From: Fremontodendron californicum
Taxonomy: Eukaryota > Streptophyta > Magnoliopsida > Malvales > Malvaceae
Direction of reading: 5' to 3'
Length of the DNA: 64,000 nt
Assembly (NCBI GenBank): GCA_030761205.1
Contig: JAULJL010000003.1
Coordinates: 2,790,001 to 2,854,000 of the forward strand
The notes beneath the pieces were generated by a model. The model was not told the origin of the DNA, made no database searches, and saw only the letters and a program-made list of their open reading frames with translations. Shown piece by piece: positions 25,401 through 37,098 of this stretch (its first letter is position 1; every line of letters begins with the position of its first letter). The translations under genes and the position numbers were made by a program.

Positions 25401-27155
25401 GAATCCCACCCGAAGTTGATGGTAGCTTTCTTGATTCTTTTTAAAGTAGTACAGTTCTTGGATAATGTATAAGCTTTTGTTTAAATCTGTTATATTAATT
25501 ATGTTTAAATATATCGTGTTGTATTTATTATAATATTTTTGTGTTTATTAACATTTTATAACTGTGTCATGTTTTCATATCGTGTTCAAAATTATTAAGA
25601 CCTCATTTAATATTGCTATTGAGTATTGATATAGCTTTTAAAGTAAAAAATTGCGTTTCACCACAAACAAAATGCTAAATGAGTAAAAAAATTTTGATTT
25701 TTGCGTTTGAAACCATGGTTTGACAACCCAAACCAAAAAAATAAAGCTTTTGGATAAAATAATTTCATTATCATCACCTCTCTACATTTTTATTATTTTA
25801 AACATATTTTTTTTTATATTTTAATTCCTCACAATATTTTTTCTCAATAATACCAAACACTTCAAAATTTTTAAATCATAATTTTTTTATCATACTTTTT
25901 AAATATACTTTTTTTAACTCAAACTTTTTTCAACAATAATACTAAACTAGTTATAAGTCTATTTTTATCTAAAATAGAGAAGAATTAGCTAAGCCTATAA
26001 CACTTGAACACGTACCTAGTAAAAACAAGGTTATTGTAAGCAAATTTAGTTCTTATAGTTGGGGCAAATTTTGCTTTATTGGGGTTTAACTTAACTAGAA
26101 ATGAATTAAAAACAAAGCATTTATCCTCTTTGTTTGTTTTTATCATTTTTAGCAACAGAATTTGTATTGTCCACTTTGATAAAGAATTTACTTAATCAAT
26201 ACAAACTCATGTTTTTGACTAAGTGACAAAGTCTGCTTTTTTGTACAAAGATGGAGATCTAACTTATTCTTTAACCAAATCTTATGACCATTTTTGTTTA
26301 TCTGTTTAGGGTTTTATGTTTATCCATTAGGAGTAGATCTTTCAAAGATCGGGTTATCCGTTCAGTCCGACAAGCCCAGTTCGTATTAGATCAAATTTGA
26401 ATATAGATTTTTTAATTCAACTCTATTCAGTCCAACTCGAATTATTATTTATTAATATTTTTTAAAATTATAAAAATATTAATATAATTTTTTTTTAATA
26501 TTTCTTAAACAGTGAAACGAGCTTTCGGATCAACCCGAACTTGAATAAAAAATCTCAAAAAAAATTAGGCTACAACCCAGTGCATGAACACCACTAATTA
26601 GGAGGTGGTAAATTTTGCATCCAATAGGAGGTAGAAGGTTGGCAGTTGGCTGGCAGGCAAGGGTTTTCTAAGCTAATTTTGTTAACAGTGACAGAAATTG
26701 GCTGGCAAGAATTCTAGCAGACTAGACATAAATAGAGCTGGCAATGAACTGGGTTAGAGAAGACAAGAGCCAACTGGAATTTGACTGAGGGAGTCAGAAT
26801 TTGAAGCCCAGGCCTTGTATAAGGAAATGAGTATTCTTCCTCTGTTGGAATTGGAAAAAAAAAGGGTGACTTCTTGCTAAAATTTCATTTACTCCATTGA
26901 AAATGCTTAACAAGTTAATAGGAATATCTTTTATCATCAATATTGCTCATTCACTCTGCCTTTAGATGTTGTAGTTTTTATATTTAAGGTCATTCTTGAT
27001 ACATGACAAGTTTTCAAACTCAAATTATGGAGCTTTTAAACTCTGCTGTTGAAGTAGCTTTTCTGATTTTTAGTAGGCAAGTGCTTGTGTATTGTTGCTT
27101 TTAATCAGCTGAGCTGAGAGAATCATTTCTTTGGAATCAAATTGAGGTTCTACTT
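22423..27155. other. Kinase 5' leader/promoter and AT-rich intergenic DNA
   Basis: 22423-22700 is probably the 5' UTR and core promoter of the Raf-like kinase (T-run at 22473-22492, then a mixed-composition stretch). The rest has no supported gene. It holds degenerate repeats: an AT core at about 24103-24180 shared with three other places in the window, a stretch rich in reduced-complexity CGTGTT/CATGTT words at 25480-25620, and a GATC/TCCGA-bearing repeat at 26330-26560. Confidence 0.5.
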
Positions 27156-27306
27156 GAACCCAAGGGCTAGCCAAGTTGACTCATACAGTCACTTTTAAGA
27201 GGTGACATCCTACTGATCTAGAGTTCGAATCCCGACATATACAATCTCTTCCCTTATTCCCAGATTACGGTTTCCTTTATACCAAAAAAAATTCGAGGTT
27301 CCACTT
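27139..27306 (+). mobile_element. tRNA-derived SINE with target-site duplication
   Basis: The body (about 27156-27290) has RNA polymerase III promoter boxes like those of tRNA genes: box A TAGCCAAGTTGA at 27168-27179 and box B AGTTCGAATCC at 27222-27232. It ends in a short A-rich tail (ACCAAAAAAA). An imperfect direct repeat flanks it: AAATTGAGGTTCTACTT (27139-27155) and AAATTCGAGGTTCCACTT (27289-27306), which fits a target-site duplication left by retroposition. It does not fold as a full tRNA gene. A related copy sits at about 42545-42672. Confidence 0.8.
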
Positions 27307-27579
27307 CCTAGAAAGATGCATAAAATAGAGCAATGACAATTGCAGCATTTGAGTTGCAATTAGCAACAATTTTGTTATTAAAGCAGCTGATTATAAGTAT
27401 ATCAATCAAATGAAAGTCACAACTGTAGCTGAGCATATGCAAATGGTGGATAGTTTATGTACATGAGCCAGAAAGATGTTGGACTTTTTTTTTCTTCTTC
27501 TTTTGATGGACAAGAAGATGTTGGTTTCAACTTCCATCTTTGTGAAGAAGTATCAGATCAATGGCAACAGAGATTAGGA

Positions 27580-30500
27580 CTAGGCATTGGCTGCAGCCTC
27601 CTCTTCAACCATCTGTGATACTGGGAGAAGGGTGCAGATGACATTGCGATCACCGTATACGTTGTCAACACGTCCTGATGCAGCAATGCAAAGAGTTCAG
27701 TTGTTAGCATAACTAAGCAGGCTAAGAATAAACATGCAAATTCATGCTCAAACATAGGGCTTCAATATTATGCTGGCCAAACTCAGGGCAAACCAATTTA
27801 ATATTGTAACTGTTACTAGAAAAAGATTGAAAAGCAAATCAATTACACAACCAAGTTCATCACTGTCCGCTTAAAAGTTGTAAGAATAACAAATATTAAT
27901 TTATATTCTGCTGGGATTAACAACAATATAAGTTTTTTTTTTTTTTTTTCTGTCAAAGGGAAAAGTACAATAAAGGCAACCGAGTTGGAAGAAGTAAAGA
28001 GGATGTTCACACATACCTGTAGTAGGCCAGAACTTAGCAGTACGAAGCCAGGAAGCAGGGAAGGCAGCATATTCCCGAGAATATGGCTTTGTCCATGCAT
28101 CTCCCATGAGCAAAGATGGTGGATGAGGAGCACCCTGCATGTGCATATTTTAGACAATCAATCCGAAAGCTCATTAAAATAAAATCTATGCTTGCAGCAG
28201 TAGACTTACCAAACTAGAAATAAATTGGTCATTGCTTATTTGCTTATTGTTATCTAAAAAAAAGAAAGAGAAAAAAATATGGTTTAGGGACAAGCCATTT
28301 CACCTTCAGAACATTGTTGTGGATATCAGCCTTTCCATTCTCAATTTGAGCAATTTCTTCCCTAATGGAGATAAGAGCATCACAGAACCTATCCAGCTCC
28401 GCCTGCAAAAAGATATCGAATATGGACGTGAGAGAGAGAGAGAGAGAGAGAAAGACGAGGAATATCAAATGTTGGTAGACAGAAAGATACTTGGTAAATC
28501 ATACCTTGCTTTCACTTTCAGTAGGTTCAATCATGAGTGTGCCTGGAACAGGCCATGACATTGTAGGAGCATGGAATCCATAGTCCATAAGACGTTTGGC
28601 AACATCTTCAGGCTCAATTCCAGCGGTATTCTGCAGCAATGGCGGCTTGCAATCAGTCAAGGAAACAAAACAGAAGGGTAAAGAGAAGAAAGCTGAAAAA
28701 GTTGTATACTATAATTACCTTAAAGCCTCTCAAGTCCACAATGAATTCATGAGCAACTGTTCCATTAACACCACGGAAAAGAACGGGGAAGTGGTTCTGA
28801 AAACACAAATCAATTACCAAAAGAGAAAAATGAGAAAGTTGATATTATCCTAGGAGCAATAACTCATAATCTCGAGCTTATAATTATTACAGTTATTTTA
28901 CTATAATAAATACCCTTTTCTTTTTATAATTAAACAAAAAAGTAATAGAAATATACATGATTCTCAATAACACAGCTGAAGAATTAGAACTTTTGACTTT
29001 CAATTTGGAGGTCTCAAGTTCAAACCGTGGTAGGGCAGGGTTTATGATGAGATGGAAGGAGGCTACCTCTTGCTGTATAGCCCAGGGCACAATAGGTCTC
29101 ATTATATAATATCTATAAATAAAAGTTAAAGCATAAATGAACAAAACCACCATCATAATAAGAAAAGGCCAATTTTAAAGCTGTCACTTGCTAAAATTGT
29201 AGAGAGAGGTCATGCTTTTTCATGAAGATCAACATGCATTTCGATTTCTACAGATTATAAGCACAGAGTTTCAAGGAAAAAAGGAAGGTACCTCCAAGCG
29301 TTTTGCCATGTAGTTTGCATTCAAAATAGCTATCTTTGAAGCATCAGTGAGTCCATTAGATCCCATCATGGCTATGTAAGTGTATGATATCGGCAAAATA
29401 AGCGCAGAGCCCCAAGGTGCAGCAGAAATGGTACCAAGAGGGTGTGATTTGTCAGGGGCTGGGATACCTCCGGTAGGTACCTACAGTACGGTTACAAAGA
29501 AATCAGCATTGGATGGAAAATATCTTGGGGCAGAAGAATCCACCACTAAATGCCATTTTATATGTGATGTCTGTGGTAAATGGTAATCAATAAAAGGCAT
29601 TCCTAACAACATGGGAATGATATGCTCGGAATTTCAGGCGCAGTTATGTCTATGGAGTTATGTATGATAAGACTACTGCTACCCAAAGATAAGATACAGA
29701 AATGAAATCCAGTCCAACCAAATTTTAGGATGCAATTCTTTCACAGGGATGCTTAAAGATTCATAAGATGAACATGAAAAAGACAAACAAATTTGTACAT
29801 ATACATGCATAGGTATGTCTCAGAGAGTATATACCACAGGATGTGAAGGCAGAAATGGTGCCAAATGCTTCTTGACACCAATAGGTCCCATGCCAGGTCC
29901 ACCACCTCCATGTGGAATGCAGAAGGTTTTGTGGAGATTCAGATGGCAAACATCTGCTCCAATAAAACCCGGACTTGTCAAACCCACCTGTAAGAAAAAA
30001 TAAAAAAAAATAGTTTTCTTCAGATAAAAAGAAGTCAAATAAGTTTTAAAAAAATGTTAAAGTAAAAAAAAAAAAAAAAGACCTGCGCATTCATGTTAGC
30101 CCCATCCATGTAAACTTGACCTCCATTCTCATGGATTATTTTACATATCTCATCGATCCCTTCTTCATACACTCCATGTGTTGAAGGATAAGTAACCTGA
30201 AATTGAAATAATAAGTTGGATTTGTATGAGCAATTTCCTGGCCTTAAAAAAAATCGTAGCAATGACTGTAATCATTCATACCATAAGAGCAGACAACTTG
30301 TCCCTGTTAGCTTCAGCAGCTTTCCTTAATTCTTCAATATTGATGTTACCCTTGGAATCTGTTCCAACAGAAACAATTTTCATTCCACACATAGCAGCAC
30401 TAGCAGGATTTGTCCCATGTGCAGAAACAGGTATAATACACACATTCCGGTGATGGTCTCCCCTTGACTGCAGTATTCGTCCAGAGTATGAGTCAGCATA

Positions 30501-33074
30501 ATCAATAGAAGCATTGAATGAGTAAAAGGATTTCTTTTTCTTTTAGTGAAGAGGATTATAAGCTGGTTAGTGTCAGTTACCAAATGATATGCACGGATAA
30601 CCATTAGTCCAGCATACTCGCCAGCAGCACCAGCATTAGGTTGCAAAGAGAAAGAGTCAAACCCAGTGATGGTACATAATAGTTCACCCAAATTATTGAA
30701 CATTTCCTAATAGAATAGAAAACCATAATTCGTCAATAAACTAAAAAGATCTAAATTTACTCTTGACTACATGAAATAAAATAAAAAAAGCATCAATAAG
30801 TGCTAAGTAAAGAGATATTTGCGAATAAGCACCTGATAACCCTGAGCCTGCTCGGGAGGGGCAAAAGGGTGGATGTCAGTGAAACCAGGCCATGTCACGG
30901 GCATCATTTCAGCTGTTGCATTTAGTTTCATCGTACAAGATCCCAATGGAATCATACTGTGACACAATGAGAGATCCTTTGACTGTAACCTGTGAATGTA
31001 TCGAAGCAACTCATGTTCTGTGTGATACCTGAAAAGAAAACAAATAAAAGTGAGAGTGACACATTTGATTTATAAGCTACAAGTAGCTCATCTTGTCATG
31101 AAAGTTCCATACGTGTTAAATATTGAGTGGGTAAGATATGGGCTCTGTCTTTCTAGTCCAGAAGGAATTGCATTCTCAACCTCAGGTGCAAGAGATGCAG
31201 CAGTGAATGAGACCTGAAAGTTAGATAAAGATTATCCCAAGTCAAAACGCAAAATAATATAAGTGTGAACATTATTATTATGAAAAACGTTATTAGCACT
31301 CACTGGTTTGCCACCAGCAAATACTTTGAAAAGCTTGTCCACATCTTCCAAAGTAGTTGTTTCATCAAATGAAACAGTGATCTACAAATCAACCAAACTC
31401 CCGGTAATCTCACAATATATAATAATGTTTGACCAAATAAACCCATAGGTGCAATCACACTCACAGTTTTGGCATCTAGAACCCGCAAATTAATCTCACT
31501 CTTGTAAGCAGCATCAGCAATTGAATGGGCATCAGCACAAGTAACCTTCACAGTATCAAAGAAGGGAAGGCCCTGGACTTCCACGGTGCCAAGTTTCTTC
31601 AGTCCCAAAGCAAATGCCCCAGCAAGACCATGGACACGTTGCGCAATGGTTTTTAGGCCCTCAGGTCCATGATAAACAGCATACATAGCAGCCATGTTTG
31701 CTAGTAATGCCTAGATAAAACAATTCAGAAAAAGAGAAATATGTATTATGAACATTATCTGGAGAATTAAGTTTTAACCGTTCAGAAAAAACAACATTAA
31801 TCACACATTAACAACGAATCTCTTACTTGAGCTGTGCAGATGTTACTGGTAGCTTTGTCCCTGCGAATATGTTGCTCCCTGGTTTGCATTGCCATACGCA
31901 AAGCAGGCTTCCCTGAAGAATCAACACTAACACCTATAATTCGCCCTGGCATCAACCTCTTATACTCTTGGGAAGTTGCCAAAAATGCAGCATGAGGGCC
32001 ACCGTACCCCATCGGCACCCCAAACCTCTGTGCTGAGCCAACAACAATGTCTGCTCCCAGTTCACCTGGGGGCTTCAACACTGTCAATGCCAACAAATCA
32101 GTTGCCATGACAACCTTAACACCCTGAGCATGAGCGTTCTTAACAAACTCTCCATAGTCCAAAATCTCACCCTCAGTACCCGGATACTGAACCAAAACCC
32201 CACAAACATCACCAGAGCTGTAATCAATATCCTTAAGATCTGCAGTAACCACTTTAAGATCAAAACCATCAGCTCTGGTCTTACAAATATCGATTGTCTG
32301 TGGGTGACAATTATTAGCAATGATAAAAGTCTTCTTCTTTCCTTTCAGTATATTGTTACACATGGCCATAGCCTCAGCAGCAGCAGTTCCCTCATCAAGC
32401 AATGAAGCATTTGACATAGGCAATCCAGTAAGATCCGTAATCAAAGTTTGGAAATTAAGCAAAGACTCAAGACGCCCTTGAGATATCTCAGCCTGGTAAG
32501 GAGTGTATTGAGTATACCAAGCTGGATTCTCCATTATATTCCTCAAAATCACAGGGGGAACATGAGTGTTATAATAACCCATTCCAATGAAAGACTTAAA
32601 AATCTTATTCTTTGATTCCAAAATTTTCATGTGTTCAATCATTTGACTCTCAGTTAACCCCCCATCAAACTTAGAAAACTTCATGGAATCAATACGTATA
32701 GCCTTAGGCACAGTTGCATCAATAAGGGAATCAAGGCTATCAAATCCACATGACTCAGCCATTTTGGTCTGCTCTTCAGGGGTTGCAGAGTTATGGCGGC
32801 GGGGAAAAGTATCACTTGATTTCAATGCCTCAACAGAAATGGATCGAATTTGTGACCCAACACCAAACCCAACATTGTTTGACACATTTCTAGCCCCTAA
32901 CAAATCTGATCTGTTATAACTCTTAGAACCAAATGGTGACAGTGAAGACACATACCTTGAAGGTGTGTACAAAACAGGTGATCTAGAGCTCATTTCACCA
33001 TTGCGCGATTGCTTGGCTTCATTAACCAAACGTTTCAGGATTGCCCTGTTAGCCACCCTCCTTGCCCGCTCCAT
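27580..33074 (-). CDS. GLDP: Glycine decarboxylase P-protein, mitochondrial
   Basis: Fifteen exons, read from right to left: 31827-33074, 31465-31710, 31304-31381, 31113-31213, 30833-31028, 30581-30706, 30282-30467, 30083-30196, 29835-29987, 29292-29480, 28719-28796, 28505-28630, 28304-28402, 28017-28134 and 27580-27674. They total 3153 nt, 1050 residues, the usual length for plant P-protein. The enzyme (EC 1.4.4.2) uses pyridoxal phosphate to decarboxylate glycine and passes the aminomethyl group to H-protein; with T and L proteins it recycles photorespiratory glycine in mitochondria. The first 90 or so residues are rich in Arg and Ser and poor in acidic residues, as in a mitochondrial presequence. 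The cofactor lysine is Lys785 in HLNLHKTFCIPHGGGGPG. Other family blocks are SFIGMGYYNTHVPPVI, SLLDEGTAAAEAM, HPFAPPEQAQGYQ and GGIPAPDKSHPLGTIS. No frame defects are seen. Intron 10 carries a SINE-like insertion. Confidence 0.97.
28430..28451. repeat. (GA)11 microsatellite in a P-protein intron
   Basis: A near-perfect GA dinucleotide run lies in the intron between the 28304-28402 and 28505-28630 exons of the P-protein gene. Confidence 0.9.
28955..29110 (+). mobile_element. Degenerate SINE-like insertion in P-protein intron
   Basis: The stretch has a tRNA-like order of words: ACAGCTGAAGAATTAGAAC (weak box A), then TTTGACTTTCAATTTGGAGG, then AAGTTCAAACCGTGGTAGGG (box B-like), followed by about 60 bp of G-rich sequence and an AT tail. 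It lies antisense to the host gene within its tenth intron. No clean target-site duplication was found, so the call is tentative. Confidence 0.45.
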
Positions 33075-35166
33075 GAAAGAGTTTTCTTTTTTCTTTTTCC
33101 TTGTTTTAAGGTTCTAGTAATGGAAATGCAAGGAAGAAGGAAAAAAAAGAAACTTGGGTTGTTGAGAAAAAAAAGGCTAAAGCTTTATTTTTTGTTTCAT
33201 GAGTGAGAGGGGAAGAGGGTTGGTGGAATTGTTAGTAAATTTTGTCTATATATCAATAGTTTACAGATATGTTTGTGCTTAAATAATCAATGAATATCAA
33301 AAAAACTATAAAAGTTTTTATTTTTATGGGAAAAATAAAGAATTTTGTGGGGGGCTTCAAAGTATGGTGGTGGATGGTGCAGGTGGGTGACTCTACACCT
33401 ACGGAGAAAAAGACAGATTTTTTTTGAGGATATAATATACCAGACTCCACAAATAAAAAACATCAAAAATCTCCAAAAGAAAATGAATGGAAGTAATTGT
33501 AGGAAAACAGATTGAGATTCAATGGATCACAATTCATTACAGCCTCTTTATTCAAACAAAACCCAGAAATAAAATTTCATCTTTTTTTTCCGTTCTCTGG
33601 AGCTTGGAGATTCTGTGCTGGCAGAATCTCTTTCACAATCTCATAATCCATCTTATCCCTCAGTCTCCACCCCACATATATGTATAAAAATACAAAAAGG
33701 ATTACTGTGGGTTAAAGGTTTTTAGCAAATGAATTTCTTTTTCTTTTTTGTATTTTTTGGATTGGACCACTTGGAATGGGCAGCCCAGAACTCCCAGAGA
33801 GTCTGATTGAAACTCTGAATCTGAAATTTAACTGAATTATTTTTCTAATTAATTTTTGGGTTGCTGGGTTTAGATAGGAGACCCATAGATTGGGTGGAGG
33901 GTAGAGTTGGGAAAAGAAATTATGGGATCACCCGAACTGATAGGAATCATTCAGAGTTTGTTCTTACTTCTTAGTAGATACGGTTTTAGTTGGTGCAATT
34001 TGGACCCTATGATTGAAATTGGACGGTTGGGACTTTGTTAATTTTTTTTTTTTTTTTTATCATTGTTGGAAGTTGGATGTTTGGAACATCGAATCTACAC
34101 ATTTTTTAGTCAAAAAAATAAAAATCTACTCATTGGGCAAAGAATTTGGACCTAGGTCTCCTTTATGAGTGACTGAGTGACTATCTACCTTGAAAATAGA
34201 AGTGTTTATCAAGTAAATTGGGTCAGGTTAAATTTGAAAATTCATTTTATTATTTAAAAATATTTTTATAATTAAATTATAAATAAAAATAAAAATATTT
34301 TATTAAATAAACAAATAATATTATTAAAATATTTTTATTAAATAAATAATAATAATTTTTATTTAAATTTAATTTAAATCAAATCTATCATCCCAATAGA
34401 TAATTTAACTCCTTGAGTCATGGTATTGTTTTTATTTTTTTTAATTATATACAAATTGTAATATCAGAGTAGTAGCTTTTATTCTAGTTTTGGGAATTAA
34501 TTATATAAAAACAATGGGGGTTGTTGGGCTTTGCTGGTCAAATATGGCTGGAAAAATCTTAAATATTTTCAGTTTTAATTAATTATTTTCCTTTATTGAA
34601 CTTTCTTATTAGAAGGTAATTTTGTTTAAAGTGATCAAATTAAGAGAAAAAATGTAGAGGTTGTGAGATTGAACTTTCTTTGGCAACCTTTTTCTCCTTT
34701 GATTTGTTAGGAAACTTTAAGCCCTCCCCACCTTATTGGCTTTAATAAAAATATCCTAAGTGTGTCGCAGTTATTTGAAAAGATGGGGAGCTTAGGATCA
34801 ATGAGTTGAAGAGATCTTACCTAACGCAGACTGACATAAATCTGAATGTAAAAAGGAAAGGGAGTTGCTAATGAATGAAAATTGATTGACATATACACCT
34901 AATAATATTACATATAACACGAAAAAAAAAATATAACATAAATAAAAAATAATATAAATATTTTTAAAATATATATAATACGAATTATTAATATATTAAA
35001 ATTTAAATAAATATAAAATATTTTAAATATAATTATGATACTATAAAATATATGAATATATGAATTATGAAATCTACCTAAACACAACACAAAGATAGAG
35101 GTTTACCTAACACCCAAATCTATTTGTGTACTTCCAATAAAGCACATGGATTGTAGTCGGAGAGAT
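33075..35166. other. P-protein upstream region and AT-rich intergenic DNA
   Basis: 33075-33240 is probably the 5' UTR of the P-protein gene. Beyond it no gene is supported. An AT core at about 34230-34330 belongs to a family with copies near 24103, 41850 and 47660. 34895-35060 is a very AT-rich degenerate repeat. Confidence 0.5.
33246..33253 (-). promoter_or_regulatory. Possible TATA box of P-protein gene
   Basis: On the minus strand this reads ATATATAG, about 175 bp upstream of the P-protein ATG at 33074. The distance fits a TATA box plus a 130-150 nt leader. AT-rich DNA makes chance matches common. Confidence 0.3.
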
Positions 35167-35437
35167 TTAAGGTAAGCTCTTTTATGGTGAGTTTAAAATA
35201 GATTTTATTATATATAAACATGACAAAATTATATATAAACATGATAATTACATATAAACATGACAAATTACATATAAACATGACATATTATATGTAATTT
35301 TTAAATAGTGTAACTTTTTTTTTACATATGTAATTTTTTTTTTTTACATATAAACATGACACAAATTACATATAAACATGACAAATTACATATGTAATTG
35401 AGCCTACGAGAAGTTCACCATAAGGAGCTTTCCTTAA
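35167..35437. mobile_element. Terminal-inverted-repeat element carrying a minisatellite
   Basis: The ends are inverted repeats of about 27 bp: TTAAGGTAAGCTC near 35167-35194 and the complement of TTAAGGAAAGCTC near 35411-35437; both arms continue into ATGGTGA. Between them are six units of about 20 bp with the core ATATAAACATGA, in two blocks (about 35210-35286 and 35345-35385), separated by and ending in ATATGTAATT palindromic pieces. There is no reading frame for a transposase, so it would be non-autonomous. The ends lie in TTAA, but no flanking duplication was clearly separable from the ends. Confidence 0.7.
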
Positions 35438-37098
35438 AAAATTTCATTGTAGTCTTGGTAATTGGTGTATTTTTATTGAATATATTTGTGTTATTTTTTA
35501 TGTCATAATCATAATTATTTATATAAATTTAAACAAGTTCGTAAATTCGTACCGTGTTAATATTGTTATTTTTTATATTTTATATCGTGCTTTAATTATT
35601 TTTCTTGTATCATATAATCATATTATAATAAAAAATTAAGAAGACCCGGGCAAGTAGATACTTTTATTGGGGTTTTTTTTTTTACAAAGAAATTGAGAAA
35701 AAGAATTACAAGTGCTAAATTTCGATCTTACATAAATATATTTTCTAAATAAAGTGAATTGAATCATGTGAATTAAGCCATTAAGTTCTTATTAACTGTT
35801 CATGCTAATCAAGTAATCGGTCTCTTGAAAGCAAGTCAGCGTCGTGAAATTTGACTTCAAGTTTTATTTACTTTATCATTTATAGATTTTTACGATAGAA
35901 TTTTATTAATGAGTATTTTTAAAATATTAATTATTATATATAATAATATTTTTATTCAATGTGTTACAAATAATAAATAAAAGTATCAATTTTTATATTT
36001 AATATAATATTTTTATTATAAATAATATATTAATTAATTTAATAAAAAAATCTTCGTTAATAAAACCTTTTATAATAATTTTTTTTTTAAAGATAGTCGA
36101 TTATCGTCTGAATATTCTATGCTGATTCAGTTTGGAAATTTCGAAGTATTTTCAGGCGTTAAAACGGTAAATCTAAATTCTTGAATTATTAATTACTACC
36201 AAATACCAACAGAGTTGAAGACATTAATATAAGATTTTTCGAATTTAACATATCCAATTCCACATCTCTAATTGTGTTTTTTTTTTTTTTTTTTTTTTTC
36301 AAATACTATAAAATAATGATAGTATGATTCCTCTCCCAGATTCATTTCATTCTTTAGCGACTATTGTCTATATTTTTTCTTGCTGGCCCGAAGGTTGGCC
36401 TTACCGGGCCTTAAGACCTAATATAGTAAAAAGAACAAAATCCAATCCACTATCAAATTCTTGGATGTAAATATATAATAGGTTTTAAGAATATGTTTCC
36501 CCTTCTAATTAAATAATCAAATCCTTTTTCTTTTTGCTCGAAATTAAGGGACTTGCAACAAACAAGAGTATAATTGCCAAAAGAAAGAGGAAAAAAATTA
36601 GGAAGATTTTTTAGTATTTAATGTTAAATCATAATTTTGAACACTATATGAACACGACATGAGAATATTAAATTTTAAAAACAACACAAACAAGACACGA
36701 ATACACAAACATGTCAAAATTTATATAATACGATTTATTAAAGTGTCAAAATTTATAATACGTAAAAATAATACGAATATGATATGAATACACAGAGATC
36801 TAGTTAGACTCCACGAGAGTAAGATATATAATTTAAAACTTGGATTAAGTGATTAATGCTGACATGCATTTGCTAGCTATATATATAGCTTGGAAATATT
36901 TAAACTGGAAAATTTTCAGGATGTTATAGTTTTCAGTATTTCAGATAAGCTGGAAATTTTTATTTTTTATTTGGCTACATATATAGGATCACTCTTTAAT
37001 TTCTATCCCTTGGGTCACACACAAAAAAAAAAAAAAAAACCCTACTACTACTTCCTTCATAAAAGCAATATAAAACTTATTTGGTAAAAAGAAAATTT
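35438..37098. other. AT-rich intergenic DNA with two degenerate repeats
   Basis: No gene seen. 35888-36072 is an AT-rich repeat with a relative at 44922-45105. 36640-36800 contains scattered AACACGACATGA, ACACGAATAC and ATACGATT words typical of a common degenerate plant repeat. A poly-T run lies at 36278-36299 and a poly-A run at 37022-37039. Confidence 0.5.

Noticed and set aside
27160..27240. Possible tRNA gene (GTTCGAATCC box B)
   Set aside because: The flanks do not pair into an acceptor stem and no anticodon arm is evident; an A tail and target-site duplication point to a SINE.
35210..35395. CRISPR-like array of 20-bp repeats
   Set aside because: Units are nearly contiguous, spacers are not unique and the context is plant nuclear DNA; it is a minisatellite inside a transposon-like element.
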